NCBI GenBank assembly: GCA_963825445.1
Contig: CAWGTM010000011.1
Span: forward strand, 1-64,000
Length of the DNA stretch: 64,000 nt
Origin: Actinophytocola sp963825445
Lineage (GTDB): Bacteria; Actinomycetota; Actinomycetes; Mycobacteriales; Pseudonocardiaceae
Direction of reading: 5' to 3'
The notes below the pieces were generated by a model. That model saw only the letters and a list, made by a program, of their open reading frames with translations, was not told where the DNA came from and searched no databases. Below, piece by piece: positions 18,674 to 27,330 of the stretch. Numbering within the stretch: the first letter of the stretch is position 1; every line of letters begins with the position of its first letter. The position numbers were made by a program, and so were the translations under genes.

Positions 18674-20251
18674 ATGCGCAAGGAGACGTTGGAGAGTTTC
18701 GTACTCGGTGACGTGCTCCGGACCAAGGCGGACAGCCACCGCGACGAGCCCTTTCTGCGGTTCCGCGACGGCGCCCTCAGCTACGGCGACGTCGACACCA
18801 CGGCCAACCGAGTCGCCCAGGGACTGATCGAACTCGGCGTCGACAAGGGTGACCACGTCGCGGTGATGCTGCCCAACTGTCCGGAGATCGTCCCGGTGAT
18901 CTTCGCCCTGGCCCGGCTCGGCGCGGTCGCCGTGCCGGTGAACACCGCACACCGCGGCGAACTGCTGCGACACGTGCTGTCCAGTTCCGACTCGACCACC
19001 CTGATCATCGACGGTGCCTACGCCGAGCGGCTGGTGCCGGTGACCGAACGACTGCCCGGCCTGCGGCGGGTGGTGGTCCGAGAACCCGACGGTCCGCTGC
19101 ACACGCTGGGCAAACCGGCCGTGTCGTTCACGTCGCTGCTCGGCCGCGACGCCACCGAGCCCCGCGCGGGCGTGACGTTCGCCGACCTGCAGGCGATCAT
19201 GTACACGTCCGGCACCACCGGGCCGTCCAAGGGCGCCATGTGCTCCCATGCACTCGCCCTGACCTGCGCGTACGACTCGCTCAACTACCTCGACCGGTGG
19301 GGCAAGACGATCTACTGCCCGTTACCCCTGTTCCACGCCGCCGGGCTGTGGGACGGGGTGTTGTCGGCCATGCTGGGTGGCGGGTCGATCGCGATCGTCG
19401 AGAAGTTCAGCGCGTCGCGGTTCTGGGACGACGTGCGCCACTTCGGCGCGCAGGTCACCATGAGCGTGTTCTCCATGATCCCGATCCTGCTGAACCAGCC
19501 ACCGTCCGAACGGGACAAGGACCATCCACTCGAGATGTTCTACATGGGAAAGTCTGTGCTGGACGAGCCGCTGCGCCAACGGTTCGGTGTGCGGTCGGTG
19601 GAGACGTACACGTCGACCGAGGCCGGCATCGCCACGGGCAGCCCGTTCGGTGAGTGGCGACTCGGCTCGTGCGGGACCGTCCACGACGAACGGTTCACGG
19701 CGGCCGTGGTCGACGAGCACGACCGCGAGGTCGAGCCTGGTCAGCCGGGTGAGCTGGTGCTGCGGCCCAAGCAGCCGTTCGTCATCACCTCGGGGTACTA
19801 CGGCACGCCCGAGGCCACGGCCGAGACGTTCCGCAACCTGTGGTTCCACACGGGCGACAGGGTTTGGCGCGACGAAGATGGGTACTTCTTCTTCCTGGAC
19901 CGGATGAAGGACTCGATCAGACGCCGGGGCGAGAACATCTCGGCGTTCGACCTGGAGTGTGAGGTCAACCTGCACCCGTCGATCATGGAAAGTGCCGCGA
20001 TCGGCGTGCCGTCCGAACTGGAGGACGAGGACGTCAAGATCGCGGTCGTCCTGCGTCCGGGTGCCACTCTCGACCACCGTGAGCTGATCGACTACTGCTC
20101 CGAGCACCTGCCGAAGTTCATGGTGCCGCGCTACGTCGAGTTCGTCGACGCACTCCCCCGCACCCCGACCGACAAGGTGGCCAAGTTCCGGCTGCGCGCC
20201 GAGGGCGACCACGGCATCACGCCGGGCACCTGGGACAGCGAGGCAGGATGA
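18674..20251 (+). CDS. Acyl-CoA synthetase (AMP-forming), CaiC/FadD-like
   Basis: A 525-residue adenylate-forming ligase that activates a carboxylic acid to its CoA thioester. The ATP-binding loop YTSGTTGPSKGAM is at about residues 176-188. Other core motifs are ETYTSTEAGIATG, GDRVWRDEDGYFFFLDRMKD, SIRRRGENISAFDLE and PRTPTDKVAKFRLR with the catalytic lysine. The ATG at 18674 has GGAGGT six bases upstream, while longer upstream ORF sequence has no family similarity. The stop overlaps the next gene by four bases (ATGA). It is the first gene of a five-gene acyl-CoA degradation operon. Sequence resembles carnitine/crotonobetaine-CoA ligases, but the true substrate is not known. Confidence 0.9.
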   Translation: MRKETLESFVLGDVLRTKADSHRDEPFLRFRDGALSYGDVDTTANRVAQGLIELGVDKGDHVAVMLPNCPEIVPVIFALARLGAVAVPVNTAHRGELLRHVLSSSDSTTLIIDGAYAERLVPVTERLPGLRRVVVREPDGPLHTLGKPAVSFTSLLGRDATEPRAGVTFADLQAIMYTSGTTGPSKGAMCSHALALTCAYDSLNYLDRWGKTIYCPLPLFHAAGLWDGVLSAMLGGGSIAIVEKFSASRFWDDVRHFGAQVTMSVFSMIPILLNQPPSERDKDHPLEMFYMGKSVLDEPLRQRFGVRSVETYTSTEAGIATGSPFGEWRLGSCGTVHDERFTAAVVDEHDREVEPGQPGELVLRPKQPFVITSGYYGTPEATAETFRNLWFHTGDRVWRDEDGYFFFLDRMKDSIRRRGENISAFDLECEVNLHPSIMESAAIGVPSELEDEDVKIAVVLRPGATLDHRELIDYCSEHLPKFMVPRYVEFVDALPRTPTDKVAKFRLRAEGDHGITPGTWDSEAG

Positions 20252-21471
20252 ACTGGGAAGACACGCCGGAAGAGGCCGCGTTCCGGGCCGAGGTGCGGTC
20301 GTTCGTCGACACGCACTTCCCTGAGTCGTACACGCGGGACACCGACAGCGAGCACAGCCTCGAGCCGGAGGACGTGTGGGGCTACAACTGGCCGGTGGAC
20401 CGGAAATCCGCCACTTCCCGGGGCGAGGGTGCCCGGGAATGGGCGGCCGCGCTGGCCGACCGGGGATGGATCACTCCACACTGGCCGGTCGAGTACGGCG
20501 GCGCCGGCCTGTCCACCATGCAGGAGTTCATCCTGCAGGAGGAGATGATGCGGGCGCGGGTGCCGACGGTGAACGGCATCGGCGCGTTCCTGCTCGGCCC
20601 GACGTTGCTGGAACACGGGACGGATGCGCAGAAGGCTGAGCACCTGCCCCGGATCGCGCGTGGGGAGACCACGTGGGCGCAGGGTTTCTCCGAGCCGGAG
20701 TCCGGTTCGGACCTGGCGTCGTTGCGTACTCGCGCCGTGCGCGACGGTGATTCCTATGTGGTCAACGGCCAGAAGGTGTGGACCTCGCTGGGTCAGCACG
20801 CCGACTGGCTCTTCGTGCTCGTGCGCACGAACCCGGAAGCGCAGAAGCACAAGGGAATCACGTTTCTGCTGGTGGACACGGCCACCCCGGGCGTGACCGT
20901 GCGGCCGATCACCGACATCCGCGGTGACACCCCGTTCGCCGAGGTCTTCTTCGACGACGCCCGGATCCCCGTGGCCAACCGGGTCGGCGAGGAAGATCGC
21001 GGCTGGTACATCGCCATGACCGCGCTCAGCTTCGAGCGGGCCGGGATCGGCGCCACCGTGAAGTTCGAGCAGGCACTGTCCACTTTGATCACCTACCTGT
21101 CTTCCGATGGGGCACTGTCCCGTCCGGACATGGCGGGTGTGCGGCTCGAGATCGCCCAGCGCTACGCGGAAGTCCGCGTGCTGTACAACCTTGCCCGCTA
21201 CACGGTGTCCACTTTGGCCAACGGCGGTGTGCCCGGGTATGAGGCGTCGGTGAACCAACTGTTCGGCGCCGAACTGCACCAACGCCTGGCCCGTACGGGT
21301 GCAAAGGCGTTCGGCCGCCTGGCCGAGGTATGGCAGCGTGAGGGTGCCCCGCTGGGTGCGGCGTTCACCCACCTGCGGTTCGACTCCGTGGCCGCCACGT
21401 TCCTCGGCGGCACCACCGAAATCCAACGCAACGTGATCGCTACCAGAGGCCTCGGCCTACCCCGCAACTAG
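20248..21471 (+). CDS. Acyl-CoA dehydrogenase, large subunit-like
   Basis: A 407-residue flavoprotein of normal acyl-CoA dehydrogenase length. FAD and substrate motifs seen are AQGFSEPESGSDLASLRTRA, GQKVWTSLGQHADWLFVLVR and the C-terminal FLGGTTEIQRNVIATRGLGLPR. It overlaps the ligase stop by four bases. Its pairing with a second, shorter acyl-CoA dehydrogenase four genes on recalls the heteromeric actinobacterial enzymes of sterol side-chain degradation (FadE28/FadE29 type), in which only one chain carries the full active site. That pairing is inference. It introduces the alpha-beta double bond in the acyl-CoA. Confidence 0.88.
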   Translation: MNWEDTPEEAAFRAEVRSFVDTHFPESYTRDTDSEHSLEPEDVWGYNWPVDRKSATSRGEGAREWAAALADRGWITPHWPVEYGGAGLSTMQEFILQEEMMRARVPTVNGIGAFLLGPTLLEHGTDAQKAEHLPRIARGETTWAQGFSEPESGSDLASLRTRAVRDGDSYVVNGQKVWTSLGQHADWLFVLVRTNPEAQKHKGITFLLVDTATPGVTVRPITDIRGDTPFAEVFFDDARIPVANRVGEEDRGWYIAMTALSFERAGIGATVKFEQALSTLITYLSSDGALSRPDMAGVRLEIAQRYAEVRVLYNLARYTVSTLANGGVPGYEASVNQLFGAELHQRLARTGAKAFGRLAEVWQREGAPLGAAFTHLRFDSVAATFLGGTTEIQRNVIATRGLGLPRN

Positions 21472-21478
21472 GAGAATG

Positions 21479-22225
21479 ATGTACGAAACCCTGGACGTCT
21501 CGATCAAGGACCGGGTCGCGTGGCTCACGCTGAACCGGCCCGACAAGCTGAACGCGCTCACGCCCACGTCGATGAAGGAACTTCGGCACGTCTTCGACGA
21601 GCTGGACGACGACGAGGACGTGCACGTCGCGGTGCTGCGCGGCGCCGGCGAGCGCGCGTTCTGCGCGGGCATGGACCTGGCGTGGTCGGAGCAGCTAACG
21701 CCGAAGGAGCGCATCGAGCAGGGCCGGCTGGGCGAGAAGACGTTCGCGCAGATCGAGCGCTCGTCGATCCCCGTGATCGCGGCCGTACACGGCTATGCGG
21801 TCGGCGGTGGGCTGGAGTTGGCGCTGGCCGCGGACTTCATCGTCTGCTCGGACAACGCGAAGATGGGTCTCGTGGAGATCACGCTGTCGGCGCGTCCGCC
21901 GTTCCAGCCGAAGTTCATGGAGGGCGGCGAGGACCCGGACCAGCCGGCGTTCGGCGGTTCCGCTCCCGGCTGGGGTGGCGTGAAGCGGTTGCCGCGCCGC
22001 ATCGGCAAGGCCCGCGCGAAGGAGCTGCTGTTCACGGGCATTCGCCTGGATCCCGCGCGGGCACTCGAACTGGGCCTGGTGAACAACGTCTTCCCGGCCG
22101 ACGAGTTCGACAAGAAGGTCGGTGAACTGGCCGAGCGCATCGCCGCCATGAACCGCTACAACCTGCGGCTGGTCAAGGAACTCGTGAACAACGAGTACGA
22201 CTGGATCGAGCCGCACCCGAGCTGA
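21479..22225 (+). CDS. Enoyl-CoA hydratase/isomerase family protein
   Basis: A 248-residue crotonase-fold protein. Oxyanion-hole and active-site regions are RAFCAGMDLAWSEQL and AVHGYAVGGGLELALAADFIVCSDNAKMG, followed by VEITLSARPPFQPKF, an unusual insert of about 20 residues before RLPRRIGKARAKELLFTG. The second of two adjacent ATGs (21479) is chosen because AGGAG then has a workable distance. It lies seven bases after the dehydrogenase. It hydrates the enoyl-CoA formed by its neighbours or does a related crotonase reaction. The insert may mark a specialised subfamily. Confidence 0.85.
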   Translation: MYETLDVSIKDRVAWLTLNRPDKLNALTPTSMKELRHVFDELDDDEDVHVAVLRGAGERAFCAGMDLAWSEQLTPKERIEQGRLGEKTFAQIERSSIPVIAAVHGYAVGGGLELALAADFIVCSDNAKMGLVEITLSARPPFQPKFMEGGEDPDQPAFGGSAPGWGGVKRLPRRIGKARAKELLFTGIRLDPARALELGLVNNVFPADEFDKKVGELAERIAAMNRYNLRLVKELVNNEYDWIEPHPS

Positions 22226-22234
22226 GGGAACTTC

Positions 22235-23167
22235 ATGCAGATCTACCGGATTGACCATGTAGCGCAGGCAGTGCCGGACCTGGAGAAGCAGGTGACGCTG
22301 CTGGAGACGGTGTTCGGCTTCCGCGCGACGCACCGTTGGGACAACGAGGAGGCCGGCGTACGCGGCGCGCGCCTGGAGATTCCCGGGACGTGGGGCCACA
22401 CCTGGCAGGTGCTGGCGCCGGCCGGCTCTTCGTCGTCGATCCAGACGTGGCTGGACGATCACGGTGGCCGAGGCGGCCTGCACCACGTCGGCGTCGAGGT
22501 CCCCGATCTGGACGCGGCAGTGTCCGAACTGGACTCCCGGGGAATCAAGCTGACGGACGGCGTGCCGGGCAAGTGGGTGGAGGCTTCGCTTTCTCCCCCG
22601 CAACACGGTCCGGGCGTGCTGTTCCGTCTACGAGGTCCCGGCACTTTGTCGATGACGGGCGAGGAAGCGGCGATTCCGGTGCCGACCTCGGTCCCCGACG
22701 GTCCCACTCTGGGGATCGTGAACCTGGACCACATCTGTCAGGCGTTCCTGGACCGCGACGAGCTGGCGGCGTGGTACGCGGACCTGGCGGGCTTCGTGCA
22801 GGTGTGGCGCACGGCCGACGACGAGCACCCGGACATGGCGGACCTGGTACTGAACGTGCCGGGGTCCAGCATCTGCTGGGAAGTGATCATGCCGCGCGGC
22901 GAGGACTCGTTCATCGAGAAGTTCTACTCCCGCAACGGTGCCGCCGCGCATCACGTGACGTTCCAGGTGTCGTCCTGGAACGCTTTTGTTGATGCGGCCC
23001 GGTTCCACTCTCTTCCGACGTTCGATGAGGAGTCCGGGCTGACCGATGGTGCGGCCTGGAAGCACACGTTCATCCATCCGAAGCAGACGGGTGGCATTCT
23101 GGTGCAGGTGTTCTGGGAAGAGCGGCCGGGTGTGTGGGTGCGCTCCGACAAGATTCCGCCGCGCTGA
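22235..23167 (+). CDS. VOC superfamily protein with two glyoxalase-like domains
   Basis: 310 residues with two vicinal-oxygen-chelate domains. The first (about 1-130) opens YRIDHVAQAVPDLEKQVTLL; the second (about 170-300) opens IVNLDHICQAFLDRDELAAW. Metal ligands are plausible at H in 'RIDHVA', 'GLHHVGVEV', 'NLDHIC' and 'AHHVTFQV', plus Glu near the ends. The second-domain layout resembles 4-hydroxyphenylpyruvate dioxygenase-like or epimerase-like VOC enzymes. Its stop overlaps the ATG of the next gene (TGATG). It may be a dioxygenase, an epimerase of a branched acyl-CoA, or a lyase; the sequence alone does not decide. Confidence 0.75.
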   Translation: MQIYRIDHVAQAVPDLEKQVTLLETVFGFRATHRWDNEEAGVRGARLEIPGTWGHTWQVLAPAGSSSSIQTWLDDHGGRGGLHHVGVEVPDLDAAVSELDSRGIKLTDGVPGKWVEASLSPPQHGPGVLFRLRGPGTLSMTGEEAAIPVPTSVPDGPTLGIVNLDHICQAFLDRDELAAWYADLAGFVQVWRTADDEHPDMADLVLNVPGSSICWEVIMPRGEDSFIEKFYSRNGAAAHHVTFQVSSWNAFVDAARFHSLPTFDEESGLTDGAAWKHTFIHPKQTGGILVQVFWEERPGVWVRSDKIPPR

Positions 23168-24051
23168 TGGATCTCACGCTGACGGAGGACCAGGCGCTGG
23201 TGCAACGGACGGCTCGGGAGTTTCTCGCGTCGCGTTCGGGTGCTGATGTCTGGAAGGAGATCGTGTCGCTCGGCTGGCCCGGTCTGGGCTTCGAGGAGCC
23301 TTTCGGTTTCCTGGAAACGTGTCTGCTGATCGAGGAGCTGGGCCGGGCGGGCGTAGCGTCGCCGATGGTGACTGTCTCCTGTGGATTCGCGGCGCCGTCG
23401 CTGCGTGCGGAGATCGCGTCCGGTGCGGTGTATACGTATGTGTCGTCGGGGCTGGCCCCTTATGCGGCGGATGCCGCGGGTTTCCTGGTGGCCGGGCCGT
23501 CCGGTGTCTCCCTGGTGTCTTCGGCTGCCGTCTCCCCGGTGGAAGTCGTGGGTCTGGAACCGAAGTATCGGGTGGAGGTCTCCTCTCCTGGTGTGGTTCT
23601 GCCGGACGTGACAGCCTCGGCGCTGGAGGCGTTCGGCGCGGCGGCCACGTGCGCGGAGATGGTCGGCGGGGCGCAGGGAGTGCTGGACCGGACGGTCGAG
23701 TACGCCAAGCAGCGGGAGCAGTTCGGCAAGCCGATCGGTGCTTTTCAAGCGGTGCAACATCATTGCGCGAACATGGCGATCGATGTGCTGGGGGCTCGGT
23801 TCATCGCGTATGAGGCGATTTGGCGCCTCGGGCAGGGGTTGCCCGCTGACGTCGAGGTGTCGGTGGCCAAGTCGTATGTGAGTTCGGCCTATGAGCGGGT
23901 GTGCGCGCTCGGGCATCAGGTGCATGGGGCTATTGGGTTCACGGCGGAGCATGACCTGCATCGGTTCACCCGTCATGCGACCGCTAGCGCCCTGAACTAC
24001 GGCGATGCTGAGACTCATACCGATCGGTTGGCGACGTTGCTGGGGATCTGA
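23167..24051 (+). CDS. Short acyl-CoA dehydrogenase, probable non-standard partner subunit
   Basis: 294 residues, about 90 fewer than a typical acyl-CoA dehydrogenase. The N-terminal helical part (MDLTLTEDQALVQRTAREFL) and the C-terminal part (EYAKQREQFGKPIGAFQAVQ, HQVHGAIGFTAEHDLHRFTR) are present. The middle beta domain is compressed and lacks the usual FSEP.AGSD FAD motif. The ATG at 23167 overlaps the previous stop. Such short chains often form alpha2beta2 enzymes with a full-length chain, here probably the product of 20248-21471. It ends five bases before a convergent GNAT gene, closing the operon. Confidence 0.82.
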   Translation: MDLTLTEDQALVQRTAREFLASRSGADVWKEIVSLGWPGLGFEEPFGFLETCLLIEELGRAGVASPMVTVSCGFAAPSLRAEIASGAVYTYVSSGLAPYAADAAGFLVAGPSGVSLVSSAAVSPVEVVGLEPKYRVEVSSPGVVLPDVTASALEAFGAAATCAEMVGGAQGVLDRTVEYAKQREQFGKPIGAFQAVQHHCANMAIDVLGARFIAYEAIWRLGQGLPADVEVSVAKSYVSSAYERVCALGHQVHGAIGFTAEHDLHRFTRHATASALNYGDAETHTDRLATLLGI

Positions 24052-24055
24052 GGCG

Positions 24056-24670
24056 TCAGAGTGACCGGGCCATGATCAGCGAGTGGGTGTACGTGTGCAC
24101 CTCGTCGAACCCCATTCGCCGGTAGAACGCGATCGCCCGCTGGTTCGCCGTGCCCACCCCCAGATGCACGCCGGGCGCGCCGGCGGAGGCCAACGCCGAC
24201 AATAGGGTCTCCAGCAACTGGCGGCCGTTGCCCTGGCCCTGGATCCGCGGCAGCAGGTCGATGTGCAGGTGCGCCGGATACCGCTCCACCACGTCCGGAC
24301 TGGCGACCGGCGGCGAGTGGATCAGCCGCACCAGACGGCCGTCCGGCGTGGACGCGGGGAACGCGTCGACCGGGTACCGCGACCGGAGGGGCGGCCACCA
24401 CGACCGCTCGGCGGCGTCGTCGAACGCCACCGTGTCGGCCGCCCCGAGCACGTAGCCGGCCACCCCGAGCGAGTCCACGCCCACGAAAGCCAACGACGGC
24501 GCCAACTTCAGGTACGGCCCGACGTAGACGTGGCCGATCAGCGCGGGATCCCGGTACAACCCGGTGGCATCCGCCCCACTGTCTCCTGTACGCAGACAGA
24601 TGTCGTACAGCGACGCCGTGTCACCGGCCCCGAAACCCCTGATCAGCACTCGGCCATTATGGCTTCCCAC
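24056..24670 (-). CDS. GNAT-family N-acetyltransferase
   Basis: 204 residues with a C-terminal GNAT core: HLHIDLLPRIQGQGNGRQLL is the acetyl-CoA pyrophosphate loop (Q/R-x-x-G-x-G/A), followed by GVHLGVGTANQRAIAFYRRMGFDEV. The N-terminal half, with LIRGFGAGDTASLYDICLRT and a DPALIGHVYVGPYL stretch, resembles the bacterial relatives of the O-GlcNAcase-linked acetyltransferase-like domain. A GTG at 24649 (VLIRGF) is an alternative start. The acceptor substrate is unknown. It converges with the acyl-CoA operon with a gap of four bases and no obvious terminator. Confidence 0.82.
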   Translation of the reverse strand: MGSHNGRVLIRGFGAGDTASLYDICLRTGDSGADATGLYRDPALIGHVYVGPYLKLAPSLAFVGVDSLGVAGYVLGAADTVAFDDAAERSWWPPLRSRYPVDAFPASTPDGRLVRLIHSPPVASPDVVERYPAHLHIDLLPRIQGQGNGRQLLETLLSALASAGAPGVHLGVGTANQRAIAFYRRMGFDEVHTYTHSLIMARSL

Positions 24671-24697
24671 CGCGGGCCGCCCCGGCGGCCGGCCCGA

Positions 24698-25444
24698 TCA
24701 GCCCGGGAGCTTCGCCGCCACCGGCCCGGACATCCCGACCGCCAGGTCGCCGTGGGCTCTCTCGACGACCAGGAGCGCGGTCTCCACGAGTTCGTCGCCG
24801 AAATCGTTCTGGTAGGTCCGGTTGAACACCTTGGTCGTCCTCGAGGTCGCCCCCGGTCGAAGATCACCCACAGGGAACCGTCGGCCGAGCGCCACCGGCA
24901 GGACCAGTTCGCGAAACCGGGCTCGGGCTCGGCTTCCTCGAATCCCGGCGCGCGCGAGATCGGTGCGGGTGAGCAACGTGCAGGCGTCCACCAGGGCAAG
25001 GGACCGGGGATCCGGCGCGACGCGACGAGGAACCTCGTCGACCTCACGGAGGACTGCCTCGGCATGGTCGAGGGCCGCGGTCGCCACGTCGCACAGCTCG
25101 GCGTCGCTCCAGTCGTCGGTCTTCGTGGCCACCTCGACCACGCCGGCGTCGGTGAGGGTCGGCGTGGCCACGCAGCCGTCGCCGTCCGGCGCCGCCTCGC
25201 CGCGCACCACGGTGTCCGGCGGGGTCTCGTCCGACTCGTCGAACTGGAGCAGGACGTCCAGGACGGTGTCGTCGGGCAGGTCGATCAGCACGTCGCAGCG
25301 GTTGAAGCCGCCGTGGTCGGGGCCGAGCCGGCCGCCCCCGAACTGGTCGAACACGCTGACATCGAGCAGCGAGGAGCAGCCCCGCCACCACGGTGATCGC
25401 CACGACCACCGCACCGACCACCAGCGGTCAACGCGGCCGGGCAC
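24698..25444 (-). CDS. Extracellular sensor-like domain of a broken receptor kinase
   Basis: A 230-residue soluble region with paired cysteines (FNRCDVLIDLPDD, DGCVATPTL, AELCDVATAA, LVDACTLLTRTDLARAG). The last phrase resembles the DPCxLLTxxxL core of actinobacterial DUF3558-like lipoproteins. Immediately upstream, another frame holds LVVGAVVVAITVVAGLLLAA, a strong membrane segment that this frame misses. Upstream again, in the third frame, is a kinase-like domain. The natural reading is a kinase - membrane helix - sensor protein that has been split by two frameshifts near 25400-25430. Whether the shifts are real decay or sequence errors is unclear. The start coordinate is nominal. Confidence 0.5.
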   Translation of the reverse strand: MPGRVDRWWSVRWSWRSPWWRGCSSLLDVSVFDQFGGGRLGPDHGGFNRCDVLIDLPDDTVLDVLLQFDESDETPPDTVVRGEAAPDGDGCVATPTLTDAGVVEVATKTDDWSDAELCDVATAALDHAEAVLREVDEVPRRVAPDPRSLALVDACTLLTRTDLARAGIRGSRARARFRELVLPVALGRRFPVGDLRPGATSRTTKVFNRTYQNDFGDELVETALLVVERAHGDLAVGMSGPVAAKLPG

Positions 25445-25985
25445 GAGGAGCGGCCGGTACCCGGTCGGGCAGCGGCTGACCGGAAGCGACCGCCTCCAAC
25501 CACTCCGCCGCTTGCGAAGCCGACGGCCGCGCGGCGCGATCCCGAGCCATCAGCGTGGCGAGCACGGGAGCGAGCGGACCGGCCTGCCGGAACGGTTCCC
25601 GGTGCCCGTCCCGGATGCGCGCGAGCACGACGTCCGGGTCGCCCGTGCCGAACGGCGGCGTGCCCTCGACGGCCGCGACGCGAGACGGGGACAGCCGCCG
25701 GTGGAGCAGGTGGGCGAGGCTGGTGGCCGGGAAGTACTCCATGACCAGCCAGCCCTCGTCGACCACGCCGAAGACCCGCACGGCGTTGGGGTGTGCGATC
25801 CGCAGCGCGACCTCGGCCTCCTGCCGGGGATCGGCGATCACCGAGCCGGTCACGACGTTCGGGCGTTCGAGCGCCACCTGCCGCGACTCCACCGGGTCGT
25901 CGGCCAGCCACACGGTGCCCATGCCGCCCGCGCCGGTCAGCTCCACCAGGCCGTAACGCTCCGCGATCACCTCGCCACTGCGCAC
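25428..25985 (-). pseudogene. Serine/threonine protein kinase remnant lacking the catalytic core
   Basis: 185 residues from a GTG at 25985. The N-lobe is recognisable: IAERYGLVELTGAGGMGTVW has the glycine-rich loop, and EAEVALRIAHPNAVRVFGVV with VMEYFPATSLAHLLHRR follows. The VAVK lysine is replaced (VALERP). After LHRRLSPSRVAAVEG the sequence jumps straight to TPPFGTGDPDVVLARIRDG, a piece that normally lies well after the activation loop. The HRDLKPxN and DFG motifs are therefore missing, a loss of about 90 residues. It cannot phosphorylate as it stands. It precedes the membrane and sensor pieces and overlaps that frame by 17 bases. It is probably a decayed or scaffold-only PknB-like receptor. 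Confidence 0.65.
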
Positions 25986-26053
25986 GCGCAGATCCCAGAA
26001 GATGGGCCAAACGGCCGATCGCCCGCACACCACCGCGCCGAGACACTTCAGAC

Positions 26054-26758
26054 GTGACGATACGGACGCGGCTCTGGGGCGCGCTCGCCATGTTCCTGGT
26101 ACTTGTGACGGCGCTGCCGGCGGTGGCGCAGGCAGCCGTGGCCGTCGACCGGGCGCACTACAAGCTCAACGGCACCACCCTCGACGAGTCCACCGGCCAG
26201 CTGGGCACGCGGTCGGGCAGCGCCGCCTGGGCGACCACCGGCGGGCACACCTACCTCACCCTGGGTGCGACCGGGAAGCTCACCGGGCCGCGGCCCGCGC
26301 TGATCGCCAACGAGTCGTACGCCGTCATGGCGTGGGTCCGGGTGGCGACCCTGCCGACCACGTCGCGCGCGGTGGTCGGCGGCACGGGCACGCGGTTCTC
26401 CCCGTACCTGCTGGCCTACAACGGCACGTCCCGCAAGGTCGAGTTCCGCGTGGTCAACGCGGCCCTCAACCAGGGCTGGGTGGCCAGGTCGAGCGCCGCG
26501 ATCACCGCGAACACGTGGGTGCACCTGGCCGGCGTTCACGACTCGGTCACCAAGCAGACCTCGTTGTACGTCAACGGGTTGTTCCAGGCGTCGGTGCCGA
26601 ACGTGACCACTCCCGCACCGGCGACCGCGCTGGTGGTCGGCGCGAACGTGTGGGCCGGTCAGGCGGTGACCGGCTGGCCGGGCGACGTGGACGACGTGCG
26701 CGTACTCGCCGGTGTCCCCACGGTGGAGGACGTCGGGCGGATCATGACCGAGCGGTGA
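26054..26758 (+). CDS. Secreted LamG/concanavalin-like domain protein
   Basis: 234 residues from the GTG at 26054. A signal peptide (TIRTRLWGALAMFLVLVTAL...AQA) is followed by a single LamG-like jelly roll: AHYKLNGTTLDESTGQLGTR, SYAVMAWVRVATLPTTSRAV, NTWVHLAGVHDSVTKQTSLY and GWPGDVDDVRVLAGVPTVED. Bacterial proteins of this kind bind carbohydrate or act as cell-surface modules. No enzyme domain is attached. It diverges from the kinase remnant and converges with the DUF6000-like gene with four bases between the stops. Confidence 0.82.
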   Translation: MTIRTRLWGALAMFLVLVTALPAVAQAAVAVDRAHYKLNGTTLDESTGQLGTRSGSAAWATTGGHTYLTLGATGKLTGPRPALIANESYAVMAWVRVATLPTTSRAVVGGTGTRFSPYLLAYNGTSRKVEFRVVNAALNQGWVARSSAAITANTWVHLAGVHDSVTKQTSLYVNGLFQASVPNVTTPAPATALVVGANVWAGQAVTGWPGDVDDVRVLAGVPTVEDVGRIMTER

Positions 26759-26762
26759 CGGG

Positions 26763-27263
26763 TCACCCAGGGATCAGGCGGTAGACGTCGGCGAAGATCG
26801 TCCGGAAGACGTCCGGTTCGAAGCGCCCCTGGTTCCACCGGTCCCACGGGCCGCCGGGTACGAGGTATCCGGCGGCCCGCTCACCGTCCACGAGCGACAG
26901 CGCGCCCAGCACCCACGGCTGGTCGTAGTGGCGCCGCTCGGCCAGGTAACGGTCCAGATAGGACGCGAGCGCGTCGGCGTCGCCGAACCGGGCGAGCGCG
27001 AACGCGTAGCCCTGCCCGGCGTAGGTCAGCTCGCTGTCGAGCAGCAGGCGGGTCAGCTCCGCGCGGAACCGTTCGCGCCGGTCGACGCCGATCAGCCAGG
27101 CGGCCATGAGCCGCTTGCGCCAGTCGCCGGTCAGCGCCTCGGTGAGGTCGCCGTTGTCGGCCAGGCGGGCGTCGGTCACCAGATCGGCGACGAACTTGTC
27201 ACGGTCCGGGCCGAGCTCCAGGAAGTTCCCGTGCAGCAGCTTGAGGTGTCGTGGCGGGGTCAC
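26763..27263 (-). CDS. DUF6000-like protein
   Basis: 166 residues from a GTG at 27263 (MTPPRHLKLLHGNFLEL). The sequence has the helical pattern of small HEAT-like proteins: LTEALTGDWRKRLMAAWLIG, LLLDSELTYAGQGYAFALAR and ERRHYDQPWVLGALSLVDGE. The combination resembles DUF6000, a family of unknown function found mainly in actinobacteria. This family assignment is from memory. It is transcribed alone, with a hairpin upstream that separates it from the surface-protein gene. Confidence 0.65.
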   Translation of the reverse strand: MTPPRHLKLLHGNFLELGPDRDKFVADLVTDARLADNGDLTEALTGDWRKRLMAAWLIGVDRRERFRAELTRLLLDSELTYAGQGYAFALARFGDADALASYLDRYLAERRHYDQPWVLGALSLVDGERAAGYLVPGGPWDRWNQGRFEPDVFRTIFADVYRLIPG

Positions 27264-27282
27264 GCGGTCATTCTGCCGTGAG

Positions 27283-27317
27283 TCGGGCGGGTGTGTCTCG
27301 TGGTCGCACCCGCCCGA
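27283..27317 (-). terminator. Hairpin after the surface repeat protein gene
   Basis: TCGGGCGGGTG (27283-27293) pairs perfectly with CACCCGCCCGA (27307-27317). It lies 14 bases downstream of the stop of the minus-strand gene 27331-29169 and just before the next gene. No U-run follows, as is usual in high-GC actinobacteria. Confidence 0.6.
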
Positions 27318-27330
27318 CCCTGGGGCCTGA

